Source of the DNA: Eisenbergiella tayi
GTDB lineage: Bacteria > Bacillota > Clostridia > Lachnospirales > Lachnospiraceae
DNA length: 64,000 bases
NCBI RefSeq assembly: GCF_001881565.1
Contig: NZ_MPDJ01000001.1
Coordinates: 776,953-840,952 of the forward strand
Direction: 5' to 3'
Part shown: positions 53,245-62,729 of the stretch, in pieces
How positions within the stretch are numbered: the stretch's first letter is position 1
Layout of the letters: each line of letters opens with the position of its first letter
The notes under the pieces: generated by a model
Seen by the model: the letters and a program-made list of their open reading frames with translations, nothing else
What the model was told of the DNA's origin: nothing
The model's database searches: none
Made by a program: the position numbers and the translations under genes

Positions 53245-55825
53245 AAGTTTTCCACCTATTTTTTTTAATTACAATTAATGTAATAAATATTATCCATCCA
53301 ATAATTGTCAATAATGTTCCAATACTTCCTCCAGGGACTCGATATCTCAATTCCACCTTATGCTCTCCTTTTATCAATGGAATTGCCATAAAACCAATAT
53401 TAGCTTTTAATATTTCTGTATCTTTCCCATCTACCTTGGCCTCCCAACCCTCGCTGTAAGGAATGCTTAGGAACAAAAATTTATTATCGGTTACATTTAT
53501 TTTTCCTTCTATAGTGTTATTACTGAAATATACATCCTCCAAACACTCTTTTTTTAAATCGTCCACCTTACTTTGCAGTTGTTCTATTGAATACCAAAAT
53601 AGTTCTATATTATCAATAGTTATCTCCATATTTTTTTTAAACTTAATCAAAATTTCCTGATTTTCAGGATTATTGAGGTTGACAAAAAAATCATCTGTCC
53701 CAATATAATAGGCATCCATTTTATTTCTGACCTGAATACTTTTGTTTCCAATATAAATATCGCCTGTCAATCCTGAACACAACTCCAAACCATTTATTTT
53801 GAGGTATACTTCTCCCTCTCCTTCTATTTTGGGATAATTTATCTTTATTATACTTTTTTCGGTTACATACATTTTATCGTTTTTCTGTTTTATATTAATA
53901 TAGTCAATATTATAATTAATTTTATTATCGTAACTTTTTCCTAAATCAATTGTTTCGTCGTATTGACTATTCTCACTTATAACTACTTTTTCCAATAATG
54001 TATCCATTTTTTCAAATTCATTAAGACTATCAAAATTTTCCTTATCTATTGAATTTTTATAAGTGAAACCAAATGGCAATACATAAGTGTTTTTTTTCAG
54101 TAATGGAATTATATTATTTCCATCTATAAAATCATCTTCATAATACCGAACTGATAAAATACTCTCTAATACACTTCTCCCATCAATACCTTTCAAAATA
54201 TGGGATACGGACCTGATTCCTGGTGAAATTGACATTTCTTTAAAAAACTGATAAATATTATTATTAGTAATTGAAAAATATTGTACTGTCCCTTTATAAT
54301 TTAAAACCATTGATGCACCAAGGGAAGAATCAAATGCATCCACTCTGTAAAAACCTTCCTCATCCTGAATCCCGTTTACCACACTATTTTCTATTTGCGG
54401 ATATACAGCTTTATTTCTCAAAAAACCTCCGCTATAACCATCACCTCCCAAGGCAACAGGACCATTTATATACATACCATTTATACAAACGTTTAATATC
54501 ACATATAATAACAAAAATTTTGTATATTCATCCTTTTCTTTATATTTTTTCTTTATTATGTAATAAATAAAAATTAGTGCCAGTAAAAGCATGTATATTC
54601 CTGAACGGAATAAAGCAGCTTTATTTCCAGTACTGTAAAAATATTGTATAAGTATAGTAGCCGCAATTAATATGCAGCAAACAGTTATTCTGATTTTATT
54701 AAATGATATTTTTTCCTGCAAAACTTGCGCAGTGAAAACCGCACCCCAAAAATAGACAATATAACTCCACCTATCAATATTATACGAAAATCCGTTCATC
54801 ACTATTCCGGTTGCAGGAATAAAATACGCAATAAACGAAATCATCAGTAATAACTTGAATCTTTTGTTAAGAATTTTTCTTCCTAACGTAATACAAAAGC
54901 ATATAAAAATCAGAACAGGCAGACCTAATCCGTCACTCCACCCCCTTGGCACAAACAAATAACTTATAAAACCCTTATAACTCTCTAACGGATAACTCAG
55001 AAGTTCTTTCAATGTTAACGCAGTCCTATCCGTCCTGCTGCTGTCAAAATAACCTGCTAATGCCGGCAAAAACATAAAACCAGCCATTGCAATACCCAAT
55101 ATATAACGCCAGATAATTTGCAGTCCCACGGATAAAAATCTTTTAGCTGAATATGTATTTGAGGTAGTATAGCGTACCATAAAATAAATAGCACAAAAAA
55201 GAGTTTCTATGTATAGATAATAAAAACCATTTAACGCCTGAATAAATATTATAACGACAAAGAGGTTCGTACCTTTTTGTTTATCATCAAATACCTTATC
55301 AATTCCCAAAAATAATAGAGGTAGCCAAACAACAGGATTTAAATTTTGGTAAAATTCCAATCCTGTGACCAGAGAAAATCGGCTGAAAACATAAAAAAAT
55401 ACAGTAATTAATATATACTTATAGTTAATCCCATGATATATACAAAACAAAGAATACGTTATTCCTGATACATATAGCTTTAACAGAACAATAAATGTAA
55501 ATAAAATATCTGTTCTTTCTGGCTTTACAAAAACAGAAATCAAAGTAAAAATGTCCCCAAATCCTAACCAACTTAAAGCCGGTATTATACCTTCACCTAA
55601 CCCAAGTGTAAAATCAAACTCCTTTATACAAAATCCATGTAATATCCAATCTCTCAGGTAATTACCTATATATATTAACACAGGATAAGTCTGATTAAAC
55701 CCATCACCATCCCTTATAAACCCATTACCTTTCAATAAAAACGGCATAAAAATCACTATGGAAATAGCAACAAACAGCAAACTATATATGAAAAAATAAT
55801 ACTTTTTCTTACTTAAATTAAACAC
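53237..55825 (-). CDS. YfhO family large membrane protein
   Basis: 862 residues. The first outer loop has FIRDGDGFNQTYPVL (acidic residues about 37-39) and LGLGEGI; about twelve helices follow to residue ~450, then an outer domain of ~380 residues containing the YfhO-type SIPYSEGWEAKVDGK and GEHKVELRYRVPGG, and a final helix. In Bacillus and Listeria, YfhO proteins glycosylate teichoic acids using polyprenyl-phosphate sugars made by a CsbB/GtcA-type system. The start is a GTG at 55825 with GAGG ten bases upstream. The frameshifted gene pair at 11129-13455 is a distant relative. Confidence 0.85.
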   Translation of the reverse strand: MFNLSKKKYYFFIYSLLFVAISIVIFMPFLLKGNGFIRDGDGFNQTYPVLIYIGNYLRDWILHGFCIKEFDFTLGLGEGIIPALSWLGFGDIFTLISVFVKPERTDILFTFIVLLKLYVSGITYSLFCIYHGINYKYILITVFFYVFSRFSLVTGLEFYQNLNPVVWLPLLFLGIDKVFDDKQKGTNLFVVIIFIQALNGFYYLYIETLFCAIYFMVRYTTSNTYSAKRFLSVGLQIIWRYILGIAMAGFMFLPALAGYFDSSRTDRTALTLKELLSYPLESYKGFISYLFVPRGWSDGLGLPVLIFICFCITLGRKILNKRFKLLLMISFIAYFIPATGIVMNGFSYNIDRWSYIVYFWGAVFTAQVLQEKISFNKIRITVCCILIAATILIQYFYSTGNKAALFRSGIYMLLLALIFIYYIIKKKYKEKDEYTKFLLLYVILNVCINGMYINGPVALGGDGYSGGFLRNKAVYPQIENSVVNGIQDEEGFYRVDAFDSSLGASMVLNYKGTVQYFSITNNNIYQFFKEMSISPGIRSVSHILKGIDGRSVLESILSVRYYEDDFIDGNNIIPLLKKNTYVLPFGFTYKNSIDKENFDSLNEFEKMDTLLEKVVISENSQYDETIDLGKSYDNKINYNIDYINIKQKNDKMYVTEKSIIKINYPKIEGEGEVYLKINGLELCSGLTGDIYIGNKSIQVRNKMDAYYIGTDDFFVNLNNPENQEILIKFKKNMEITIDNIELFWYSIEQLQSKVDDLKKECLEDVYFSNNTIEGKINVTDNKFLFLSIPYSEGWEAKVDGKDTEILKANIGFMAIPLIKGEHKVELRYRVPGGSIGTLLTIIGWIIFITLIVIKKNRWKTYE

Positions 55826-55857
55826 TACGATAATACCTCGCCATTTCCATCCATCTT

Positions 55858-57015
55858 CTAAATATTATTCTTTTCCCATTGTTTTATCGCTTTAACATAA
55901 GCATTCATAAAGTCATCGGCTAATTTATCCCACAAAAAACTCTCACAAATCTTCAAATGTGCATTTTTCTTCATGTTATTATATAACTCAGAATCCTTCT
56001 TTAAACTCTCTATTTTCTGAAACCATTTTTCTTTATCAAAAGTATCCATAATAAATCCATTAATTCCATCTTCAATAAGTACACTAGCTCCCCCATTCCA
56101 ACTGCTTATTACAGGGATCGAAAAATACAGAGCCTCTAATAATACCATACCAAAAATTTCATAATTGCTCGTAAAAACAAACACTTTTGACCTTTGATAA
56201 ATTAAAGCTACTTCTTTTTGAGATGCTCGAGGAATATAGACTATTTTTTCCAGTTCTATTAAATGGTTTATTCTTTTCTTAAAACGGTTGACATATTCAT
56301 CATCTCCATCACCTACAATGATTAACTGCATATCATCATAGACGGACGCCAATTTTTCAAAAACATCTATAAGAAAAAAAACATTTCTTCGTTCCTCTAT
56401 TTTTCCAATATACAGCAGGCGGAATTTTGAAGTGTCTATATCTAAAGGGCAGTCAACCGTTTCTTCTAATCTAAAATTATCTTCATCAATTCCTACACCA
56501 ACAGTATAAACATTCTTAAAGCCTTTACTTCGGATAAATCCACTTGCAGGTTCACTTTTTGTTAATACAATAATATCCTTATACTTCCTTAATTTTAAAA
56601 AAACAGCATCGAAAATCTTGCACTTTAAATTATAACCTTTTGCATATTCATGATAATAAGGGCCATGATAAATTACTGTGGGCTTTTTTTGCCTGGTATA
56701 CAGCATCCAACTGGAAATCTGATCGTATTCGTTAACTTGAATAACATCGTACTCCTGCACTATTTTTTTAATTGATGGCATAAAACCATTCTTAAAAAAA
56801 GAACACCCTTTTAACCAATAAATTTTTATTATATACTGAACATTACCTTTTTCAAAAATAACTTTTTCAATTCTGTCAGAAGCTTTTCCATTATAAAATA
56901 TTATTCCGCAGTCATGTCCCCTCACCGCTAAAGCCTTAGCCAAACCTATCTCTTGAATATTATAAGTATTTAAATCCATAATTGTAGGAAAAGTTCTGAC
57001 AATTAAAATTTTCAT
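55858..57015 (-). CDS. GT4 family glycosyltransferase
   Basis: 385 residues, GT-B fold: RTFPTIMDLNTYNIQEIGLA and YHGPYYHEYAKGYN on the acceptor side; LLYIGKIEERRNVFFLIDVF, IIVGDGDDEYV, IPRASQKEVALIYQRSKVFV and the EIFGMVLLEALYFSIPV motif on the donor side. The ATG overlaps the stop of the GT32 gene upstream (ATGA). Retaining sugar transferase, donor not deducible. Confidence 0.9.
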   Translation of the reverse strand: MKILIVRTFPTIMDLNTYNIQEIGLAKALAVRGHDCGIIFYNGKASDRIEKVIFEKGNVQYIIKIYWLKGCSFFKNGFMPSIKKIVQEYDVIQVNEYDQISSWMLYTRQKKPTVIYHGPYYHEYAKGYNLKCKIFDAVFLKLRKYKDIIVLTKSEPASGFIRSKGFKNVYTVGVGIDEDNFRLEETVDCPLDIDTSKFRLLYIGKIEERRNVFFLIDVFEKLASVYDDMQLIIVGDGDDEYVNRFKKRINHLIELEKIVYIPRASQKEVALIYQRSKVFVFTSNYEIFGMVLLEALYFSIPVISSWNGGASVLIEDGINGFIMDTFDKEKWFQKIESLKKDSELYNNMKKNAHLKICESFLWDKLADDFMNAYVKAIKQWEKNNI

Positions 57016-57776
57016 TTTTCTACATCCTTTGCAATTCCCTTAAACATATGTTTAATATTTCTAGCCAGTCTATAAATTCTGACGCCAAATAGTCTGAGAA
57101 ATATCTTTTTGGCCTTGACCGGAATTTCTTCTTTAACAGTACGCCATGAAGCTGTATAATGATGCACTAAAACAGTATTTTCCGTAATAGTATAAATCAT
57201 ATCATATACATTATATCCACCAAATACCTCATTGGGATATATTTTCATTTTATCACCTATTTCTTGATATCTTCCATTAAAAATAAGACCAAACTTTGAT
57301 GCTTGATTTGCAAAAATAACAGTATTAGGCGTAAGCTTCATTGTCCCATCACCGTTATAGAAGCTTATACTATCATAATAATTAAGGATTTCCTTAACGA
57401 CAGAATTTCCTTTTTGTGCTGCAAAGAATCCAGTCATTAATGAATGTGGCAATTCAAAAGCAATAACAAATTTTGCACCCGAAAGTTTGTCCGTAAAGTC
57501 TTTTTTTACTTCTATATCTGTATCAAAATAAATTCCTCCGAAATGATACATTGTATATACTCTTACGTAATCACTTACAAAAGCATATTTACCGGCATCA
57601 TATGCCTCTTTTGCAAAGCAATGCTCAGAAATATCAAAATTTGTCTCATTCCATTCTTTGATTTCGTAATCCGGTAAATATTTCTTCCATGAACTTATAC
57701 ACTTTAATATAAATCGCGACTTTTTCTTTCCGCCAAACCAGCCATAATGTATTATTTTAGGAATATATTCACTCAT
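57012..57776 (-). CDS. GT32 family glycosyltransferase (OCH1/DXD type)
   Basis: 254 residues: IPKIIHYGWFGGKKKS, LPDYEIKEWNE, KYAFVSDYVRVYTMYHFGG followed by the metal-binding DTD of IYFDTDIEV, and VHHYTASW. This is the bacterial capsular GT32 group (galactosyl- or mannosyltransferases). It begins 8 bases inside the ABC transporter gene and overlaps the GT4 gene at its end, so it is in a tight translational unit. No strong own binding site is seen. Confidence 0.92.
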   Translation of the reverse strand: MSEYIPKIIHYGWFGGKKKSRFILKCISSWKKYLPDYEIKEWNETNFDISEHCFAKEAYDAGKYAFVSDYVRVYTMYHFGGIYFDTDIEVKKDFTDKLSGAKFVIAFELPHSLMTGFFAAQKGNSVVKEILNYYDSISFYNGDGTMKLTPNTVIFANQASKFGLIFNGRYQEIGDKMKIYPNEVFGGYNVYDMIYTITENTVLVHHYTASWRTVKEEIPVKAKKIFLRLFGVRIYRLARNIKHMFKGIAKDVEK

Positions 57777-59517
57777 CGCGCAAAACCACTTCCTTTATTC
57801 CTCCATTTTTGACCTCATATATTATATCGCAATTCTTTATCGTTGTAAGGCGATGAGCGATAATAATTAATGTTTTTGTACCTGACAGACGATCTATCGC
57901 CTCCATAACTGCACCTTCAGTTTCATTATCCAACGCCGAAGTTGCTTCATCCAATACAAGGACTTCCGGATCATTATATAGCGCACGGGCAATCCCAATC
58001 CGTTGTCTCTGTCCTCCGGACAAACGAACTCCTCCTTCTCCAATTTCTGTATCCAACCCCCTGTCAAGGCTCTGGATAAACTCTTTTAGTTGTGCCTGTT
58101 CAAGAGCTTTCCATACCTTATCTTCCTCTATATCTTCATTTCTAATACCAAAGGCTATATTGTTTCTGATAGTATCATCCATTAAATAAATTGACTGCGG
58201 GATATAACCCAAATTTTTATGCCACGCATTCATATGTTCCTGAATATTAACCGTATCGGCCCAAATACAGCCTTCCGTTGGCTCTAAAGCCCCTAATATA
58301 ATATCTGCCAGCGTAGTTTTACCGGCACCTGACGGTCCTATAAAAGCGGTAGATTTATTTTTAAATATTTCAAAATTTACATTTTGAAGTACAAAATTTT
58401 CCGCATCTGGATACTTAAATGACAATTTTTCAATTTTAATCGACTTTTTTAAACCTAATGTTTTTTCATTAACATCCTTTGATACCTTACTGTTTTCCAA
58501 TTCATCAATTTGCTTCAAATCCCTATATACTGCATCTATAGCAGGCTTATTAAACATAATAACACTCATATAATTTGCTACCCTATTAATAGAGGGAAGC
58601 AAGCGAAATGCTGCTATTGCAAATACAGATAACGTGGAAACAAAATATACGCTATGTGTTCCCCGTAAAAGCTTGAATGCTATAACAGCCAATAATGCAC
58701 TGACACATACAGCCTCCATAATGGGGCGCGGAGCAACCTGAAGGAATCTATATTTCCTTTCACAAGAAGCATAGTTTTTAAAATTATAATCGAAATTATT
58801 AAGAAAAAAGTCCTCCCGGTCCATTATCTTAGTTTCTTTTATACCGCCAAAAGACTGAAGCAGCCATTTTGTTATTCCCGCATTATACTTCCGATCTTCG
58901 TTGCCAATTCGTGCAAGATATTTTTTAAACCCTTTTGCAAAAAAAATCAAAAATAGTCCAAGAATAGTCGCAACCCCTATAGTTATAGTCTTATCCTGTA
59001 TAAAAAGAAATATACCAAGCGCAATACACACGAACGCTTCCGTAATTAATTGAAGTATCGCAAGCACTCCGAGAAACATCATGTTCGTGTCATTGCTAAC
59101 ATTTCTGATTAAATCAGCACTATTATGAGAAAGGTGGAAAGAATATGGCTGACGCATGTAACAATCAAGCATACGATATGCTAATTTTCTTTGATTACTA
59201 AAAGTGAACTGATACTGTAAATTATACATAATACACAAATATACATTTTTCACTACATATATCGCTATCAAAGCAGCTGCCAAAAACACCATAAAAGTGA
59301 CATCAGAATTAAAATGAAATAATTCATATAGCCACTTAAGATACCATTTTTTTTGTATGGCTTCTGGGTTCATAACAACATCAATAAACGGCATTATTGC
59401 AGTAACACCGAGAAGTTCCAGTAATGTACCAATGCCTATTGCCACCAGCAAAAACAACAGCCCTATTTTTTGCTGTCTATTAAATATATATCGTAACTCA
59501 TCCAACATTTTCTTCAT
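57769..59517 (-). CDS. ABC transporter, fused membrane and ATPase domains (PglK/MsbA-like flippase)
   Basis: 582 residues: six helices, then Walker A GPSGAGKTT, signature LSGGQRQRIGIARAL, Walker B PEVLVLDEATSALD, and switch histidine in IIAHRLTTIKNC. The ATG at 59517 has GGGGA about seven bases upstream; the ATG at 59556 overlaps the previous gene. It is a close paralogue of the product at 27988, and the first helix regions (LLELLGVTAIMPFIDV / LLEMLGLSILMPLMQA) also align. Two such exporters suggest two different lipid-linked intermediates, or a hybrid locus made from two parents. Confidence 0.9.
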   Translation of the reverse strand: MKKMLDELRYIFNRQQKIGLLFLLVAIGIGTLLELLGVTAIMPFIDVVMNPEAIQKKWYLKWLYELFHFNSDVTFMVFLAAALIAIYVVKNVYLCIMYNLQYQFTFSNQRKLAYRMLDCYMRQPYSFHLSHNSADLIRNVSNDTNMMFLGVLAILQLITEAFVCIALGIFLFIQDKTITIGVATILGLFLIFFAKGFKKYLARIGNEDRKYNAGITKWLLQSFGGIKETKIMDREDFFLNNFDYNFKNYASCERKYRFLQVAPRPIMEAVCVSALLAVIAFKLLRGTHSVYFVSTLSVFAIAAFRLLPSINRVANYMSVIMFNKPAIDAVYRDLKQIDELENSKVSKDVNEKTLGLKKSIKIEKLSFKYPDAENFVLQNVNFEIFKNKSTAFIGPSGAGKTTLADIILGALEPTEGCIWADTVNIQEHMNAWHKNLGYIPQSIYLMDDTIRNNIAFGIRNEDIEEDKVWKALEQAQLKEFIQSLDRGLDTEIGEGGVRLSGGQRQRIGIARALYNDPEVLVLDEATSALDNETEGAVMEAIDRLSGTKTLIIIAHRLTTIKNCDIIYEVKNGGIKEVVLRDE

Positions 59518-59552
59518 GCGACTGTCCCCTTTTCTTTGCATACAGCAGGCAA

Positions 59553-60497
59553 TCAATATACTCCAAGGTTATAAATATGCTGATATTCGTATTCACTTCC
59601 CATCATCAAAGCTCCATATGTTCCGCCGGCTCTTCCTGCAATCAAACAATTACATTGCGACAAAAGCAGAATATTAATTAAATATTCTTTTCCCCGCAAA
59701 AATTTTTCATTTTTCCTTCCAAAAGATATTTCATTGATATTTTCAGACCCGATATTTTCACATCGCTTTGCATTGGTAACCTTTAAATATTCTTTAAATA
59801 CATTCGAAAACTTTTGATAAGCCGTTTCATCTTCTGTCGCCAGATATATCCATTTGCAATTATATTCAAATAAAATTTCACTAGCTTTTTTAATCAAACT
59901 TTCAACTGAAGGCTGAATAGGATGATCCTTGGGATGCTGCACTACATAGTCAGTTCCGCGACATAGAACTCCCACTACTCTATCCCCATGAAATAAATCA
60001 CACCATAAACTTTCGGCTTCATCTTTTATATCCTTTTTTATATGAAAATATTTATCAAAAAAATCCCGCCATAGTTGATATTTTTCGCTGTCAAAAGTAA
60101 TTATTGCATCTGGATACTCATTTTCATCAGTTATTAATCCATCACTCAAAATAACATTCCTACTCGTTGAAATATCCTCCAAAGTATAACCACATGGCTG
60201 TTCAAAGTAAAATTCCCATGCGTTTTCTTTACCAACCTGACTTTCTTCCAGATACGAATTCAAATTAGACTGCATATCTATAACCGGAATATAATTATTT
60301 TCCAGAGCATAACGCACAAGCCCCATATTAGTCATAACATGAGAAAAAAGCCCCACTTTACAAGTGGCTCTTCTAATTACAAAAAAGGTTTTGTCCGGAT
60401 TTTCATTTCCATATGAGACAGTTCTTTCCCGCCATTTCCATTTTGTATACGCATCATTTATGAAAGTAATTTTTTGTATTTTCTCTTTTACCTTCAT
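59553..60497 (-). CDS. Fucosyltransferase-superfamily (NodZ/GT23-like fold) protein, paralogue C
   Basis: 314 residues. Shared blocks with the product at 33311: TFFVIRRATCKVGLFSH, PVIDMQSNLNSYL, ENAWEFYFEQPCGYTL, VGVLCRGTDYVVQHPKDH and HPIQP, and the C-terminal IAGRAGGTYGALMM. As in paralogue A, the first residue of the HxRxxD motif is not histidine. It starts 4 bases inside the radical SAM gene's end (ATGA). Probably a nucleotide-sugar transferase; biochemistry unknown. Confidence 0.6.
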   Translation of the reverse strand: MKVKEKIQKITFINDAYTKWKWRERTVSYGNENPDKTFFVIRRATCKVGLFSHVMTNMGLVRYALENNYIPVIDMQSNLNSYLEESQVGKENAWEFYFEQPCGYTLEDISTSRNVILSDGLITDENEYPDAIITFDSEKYQLWRDFFDKYFHIKKDIKDEAESLWCDLFHGDRVVGVLCRGTDYVVQHPKDHPIQPSVESLIKKASEILFEYNCKWIYLATEDETAYQKFSNVFKEYLKVTNAKRCENIGSENINEISFGRKNEKFLRGKEYLINILLLSQCNCLIAGRAGGTYGALMMGSEYEYQHIYNLGVY

Positions 60498-61510
60498 TCT
60501 TTTTTCTCCCGAGAAATAAATCTGTTTTCGCTAAGGCTATACCTGCCGCCTTTAAAAAATTTATGTTTTATTACCCACCATCCCGGCACCCATATATATT
60601 TATGCATAGCCGGGGATGCACTGCCAATCATCCAGCAGTTTCTGTCACATTTCCTGGTACATTCTCTTACTTTCTCCGCCTGCTCCGAATTCCAGAGTTC
60701 CTCCCAAGACTGCTCATGAAGGTTTCCCATGACCGCTTTCTTTTCCATTCCATTGCAGGGAATCACATCACAAAACGGATCAATGAAAAAAGCATTTTGT
60801 GACATATTACAGGGAAGAAGTCTTTTATTTCCATAAATATAATTGATCAAACCATGATTAAAATAGGCTCTGAACCATTTTTTCGGTGACTTGCTTTTCA
60901 GGAGTTCATTTATCAGTTTTTCAAAATTCTGAGCCACTTTATATTTATTATCTATTTTGTTATCTGTCTTTCTGAAATAAAAAGAGTTATGGAGTGTTGC
61001 CGTTGCAAATTCCATCCCTAATTGATTTGATATATCGTATAAAGGCAACAAATCTTCACAATTCATATCCTGTACAGTCATGCCAAAGCCAACATCCGGA
61101 TGTCCCATTTCTACCAGCTTCTTTAATGTTCCATAACCACGATTAAATCCGTCCGGTATGCCTCTTATTGCATCATTAGTCTGCTGCATCCCTTCAATGC
61201 TAATTCGTATTCCTATTTTAGGAAATTCCTCACAAAGAGCAATTATTCTGTCCGTAAAATATCCATTTGTAGATACTACTATCCTATCAGATTTTTTATA
61301 AAGTTCTCTCACAATTTCGGGGATGTCTTTTCGGATAAATGGTTCTCCGCCTGTTATATTGGTAAACGCCATCTCAGGAAGCTTCTTTATATCATCTAAG
61401 GTTATCTCTTCCTCAGGCCTTGTAGGATCACGAAAGCAATCACACATATTGCAGTGTGCATTGCAGCGGTAAGTTACTATGACTGTTCCATATAATGTTC
61501 TTCTACTCAT
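60494..61510 (-). CDS. Radical SAM/SPASM domain protein
   Basis: 338 residues. The iron-sulfur site is YRCNAHCNMCDC (Cys16, Cys20, Cys23), followed by the SAM-binding GGEP (NITGGEPFIRKDI) and VSTNGYF. The C-terminal part has a SPASM-like cysteine set: LPCNMSQNAFF, DPFCDVIPCNG, and ECTRKCDRNCWMIG. Radical SAM enzymes in glycan loci include sugar epimerases and dehydratases, while SPASM proteins often modify peptides; the substrate is not evident. AGAAAGGA precedes the ATG, and a possible promoter is at 61597-61625. It is translationally coupled to the NodZ-like gene. Confidence 0.88.
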   Translation of the reverse strand: MSRRTLYGTVIVTYRCNAHCNMCDCFRDPTRPEEEITLDDIKKLPEMAFTNITGGEPFIRKDIPEIVRELYKKSDRIVVSTNGYFTDRIIALCEEFPKIGIRISIEGMQQTNDAIRGIPDGFNRGYGTLKKLVEMGHPDVGFGMTVQDMNCEDLLPLYDISNQLGMEFATATLHNSFYFRKTDNKIDNKYKVAQNFEKLINELLKSKSPKKWFRAYFNHGLINYIYGNKRLLPCNMSQNAFFIDPFCDVIPCNGMEKKAVMGNLHEQSWEELWNSEQAEKVRECTRKCDRNCWMIGSASPAMHKYIWVPGWWVIKHKFFKGGRYSLSENRFISREKKE

Positions 61511-61596
61511 AAAAATCCTTTCTATTTTTTAAATATTACACAAAACTTATATTTTTTCGTTCTATAATCATACAATCAATTGTCATACACCGCTAA

Positions 61597-61625
61597 AGTA
61601 TAACATACATTCATTTATTGTTCAA
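61597..61625 (-). promoter_or_regulatory. Possible sigma-A-type promoter upstream of the radical SAM gene
   Basis: On the minus strand, TTGAAC (61620-61625) and TATACT (61597-61602) are separated by exactly 17 bases, in a 163-bp gap that is one of the larger clean gaps in this half of the locus. It would give a leader of about 80 bases before the ATG at 61510. The -35 match is only four of six, so this is tentative. Confidence 0.35.
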
Positions 61626-61673
61626 ACATAAGACTTGGTTTACAATTATTATATAAACTTTCTTTGTAATCAA

Positions 61674-62729
61674 TCAGAATGTATTTGTCGCTAAAAATAA
61701 AGGATCGGGAGCACAGGTAATTTTTTGAGGATTCCGGTTTAAATATGCCCCCCAAAAGCCAAAGGAACTTTGTGTAAAAATATTATGTTTACACTCAGCC
61801 ATTAGCTGCATATCTCTGAAACTTTCATTCCCTTTATTCCAATCCACAAAATACACCATATCTTTGCTAAAATCTAAACCAAAAATTTTTTCATTATTCT
61901 CACACCATCCTGTACTTTTTTCATCACAAAAGAAAAAGAATACGGGTTTATCTATATTTTTTTTTATGAATTTTACTGCACGTTTAAAAAAACCAAATTT
62001 ATAACAGTCCCCATTTACAAAAAGCATATCACTGCGCCTGGCATGAATCGCTACTGAATTGGTGCTGCGTATACATTCCATAATATCTTTGTTCTTGTTA
62101 TCTATTATTTCCGGAAACTGGAAAGATTCCCTTAACTTATTTTCAATTTTTTCAATACCAAATCCTTTATAGCGGAATGCTAAAGAATGCCCTATATAGA
62201 CATTATCTGGATATTCCCTAAAAATATCTATACTGGCATTTTTCTTTTGAATCAATTCTTTCTGCAGCATTGCACGTAAATAACGCTTTATGTGGTAACC
62301 TAATCTTGTTCTGAAAAAAATAGCCAATACTTTTCTACTCTTTGTTGTTATTGTCAATGGCTTATTAATAATTGAACGTTTATCAGGTATTAAATTTAGT
62401 AATTCAATACCCTCATCTGCAAATGCTTTTGTAACGTATGGAGCAAAATTCCAGTCTTCATTCCAAAAACTGCTTTCGCCTACTTTATCCAAAATACGTT
62501 GCCACTGTTCCTCCGAAAACAGCTCCTTCACATCCGGTAACTTTAAACCAAATATTCTCTCTAATTCATATCCATTCCATTGTGAAAACATTCCTGGCAT
62601 ATAGGGTAACTCATATATAAGCTTTTCAATATAATATGCCCCTTCAGGATTTGCTTCTTTAATCGCCAAGTATTCCGCATAATCAAGCATTTGATTTCCA
62701 AGTCCGGAATCCATATGAACTATTCTCAT
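61674..62729 (-). CDS. GT11 family alpha-1,2-fucosyltransferase-like protein
   Basis: 351 residues: MDSGLGNQMLDYAEYLAIKE at the N-terminus (the GLGNQMF motif with Leu), the GDP-fucose-binding SVAIHARRSDML around residue 230, and MAECKHNIFTQSSFGFWGAY with YLNRNP near the end. These are the three GT11 motifs, although a ~150-residue middle insertion makes it longer than the usual ~290. The ATG at 62729 overlaps the stop of the GT4 gene (TGATG), with GGGAGG six bases upstream. GDP-fucose synthesis genes are not in the window. Confidence 0.87.
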   Translation of the reverse strand: MRIVHMDSGLGNQMLDYAEYLAIKEANPEGAYYIEKLIYELPYMPGMFSQWNGYELERIFGLKLPDVKELFSEEQWQRILDKVGESSFWNEDWNFAPYVTKAFADEGIELLNLIPDKRSIINKPLTITTKSRKVLAIFFRTRLGYHIKRYLRAMLQKELIQKKNASIDIFREYPDNVYIGHSLAFRYKGFGIEKIENKLRESFQFPEIIDNKNKDIMECIRSTNSVAIHARRSDMLFVNGDCYKFGFFKRAVKFIKKNIDKPVFFFFCDEKSTGWCENNEKIFGLDFSKDMVYFVDWNKGNESFRDMQLMAECKHNIFTQSSFGFWGAYLNRNPQKITCAPDPLFLATNTF

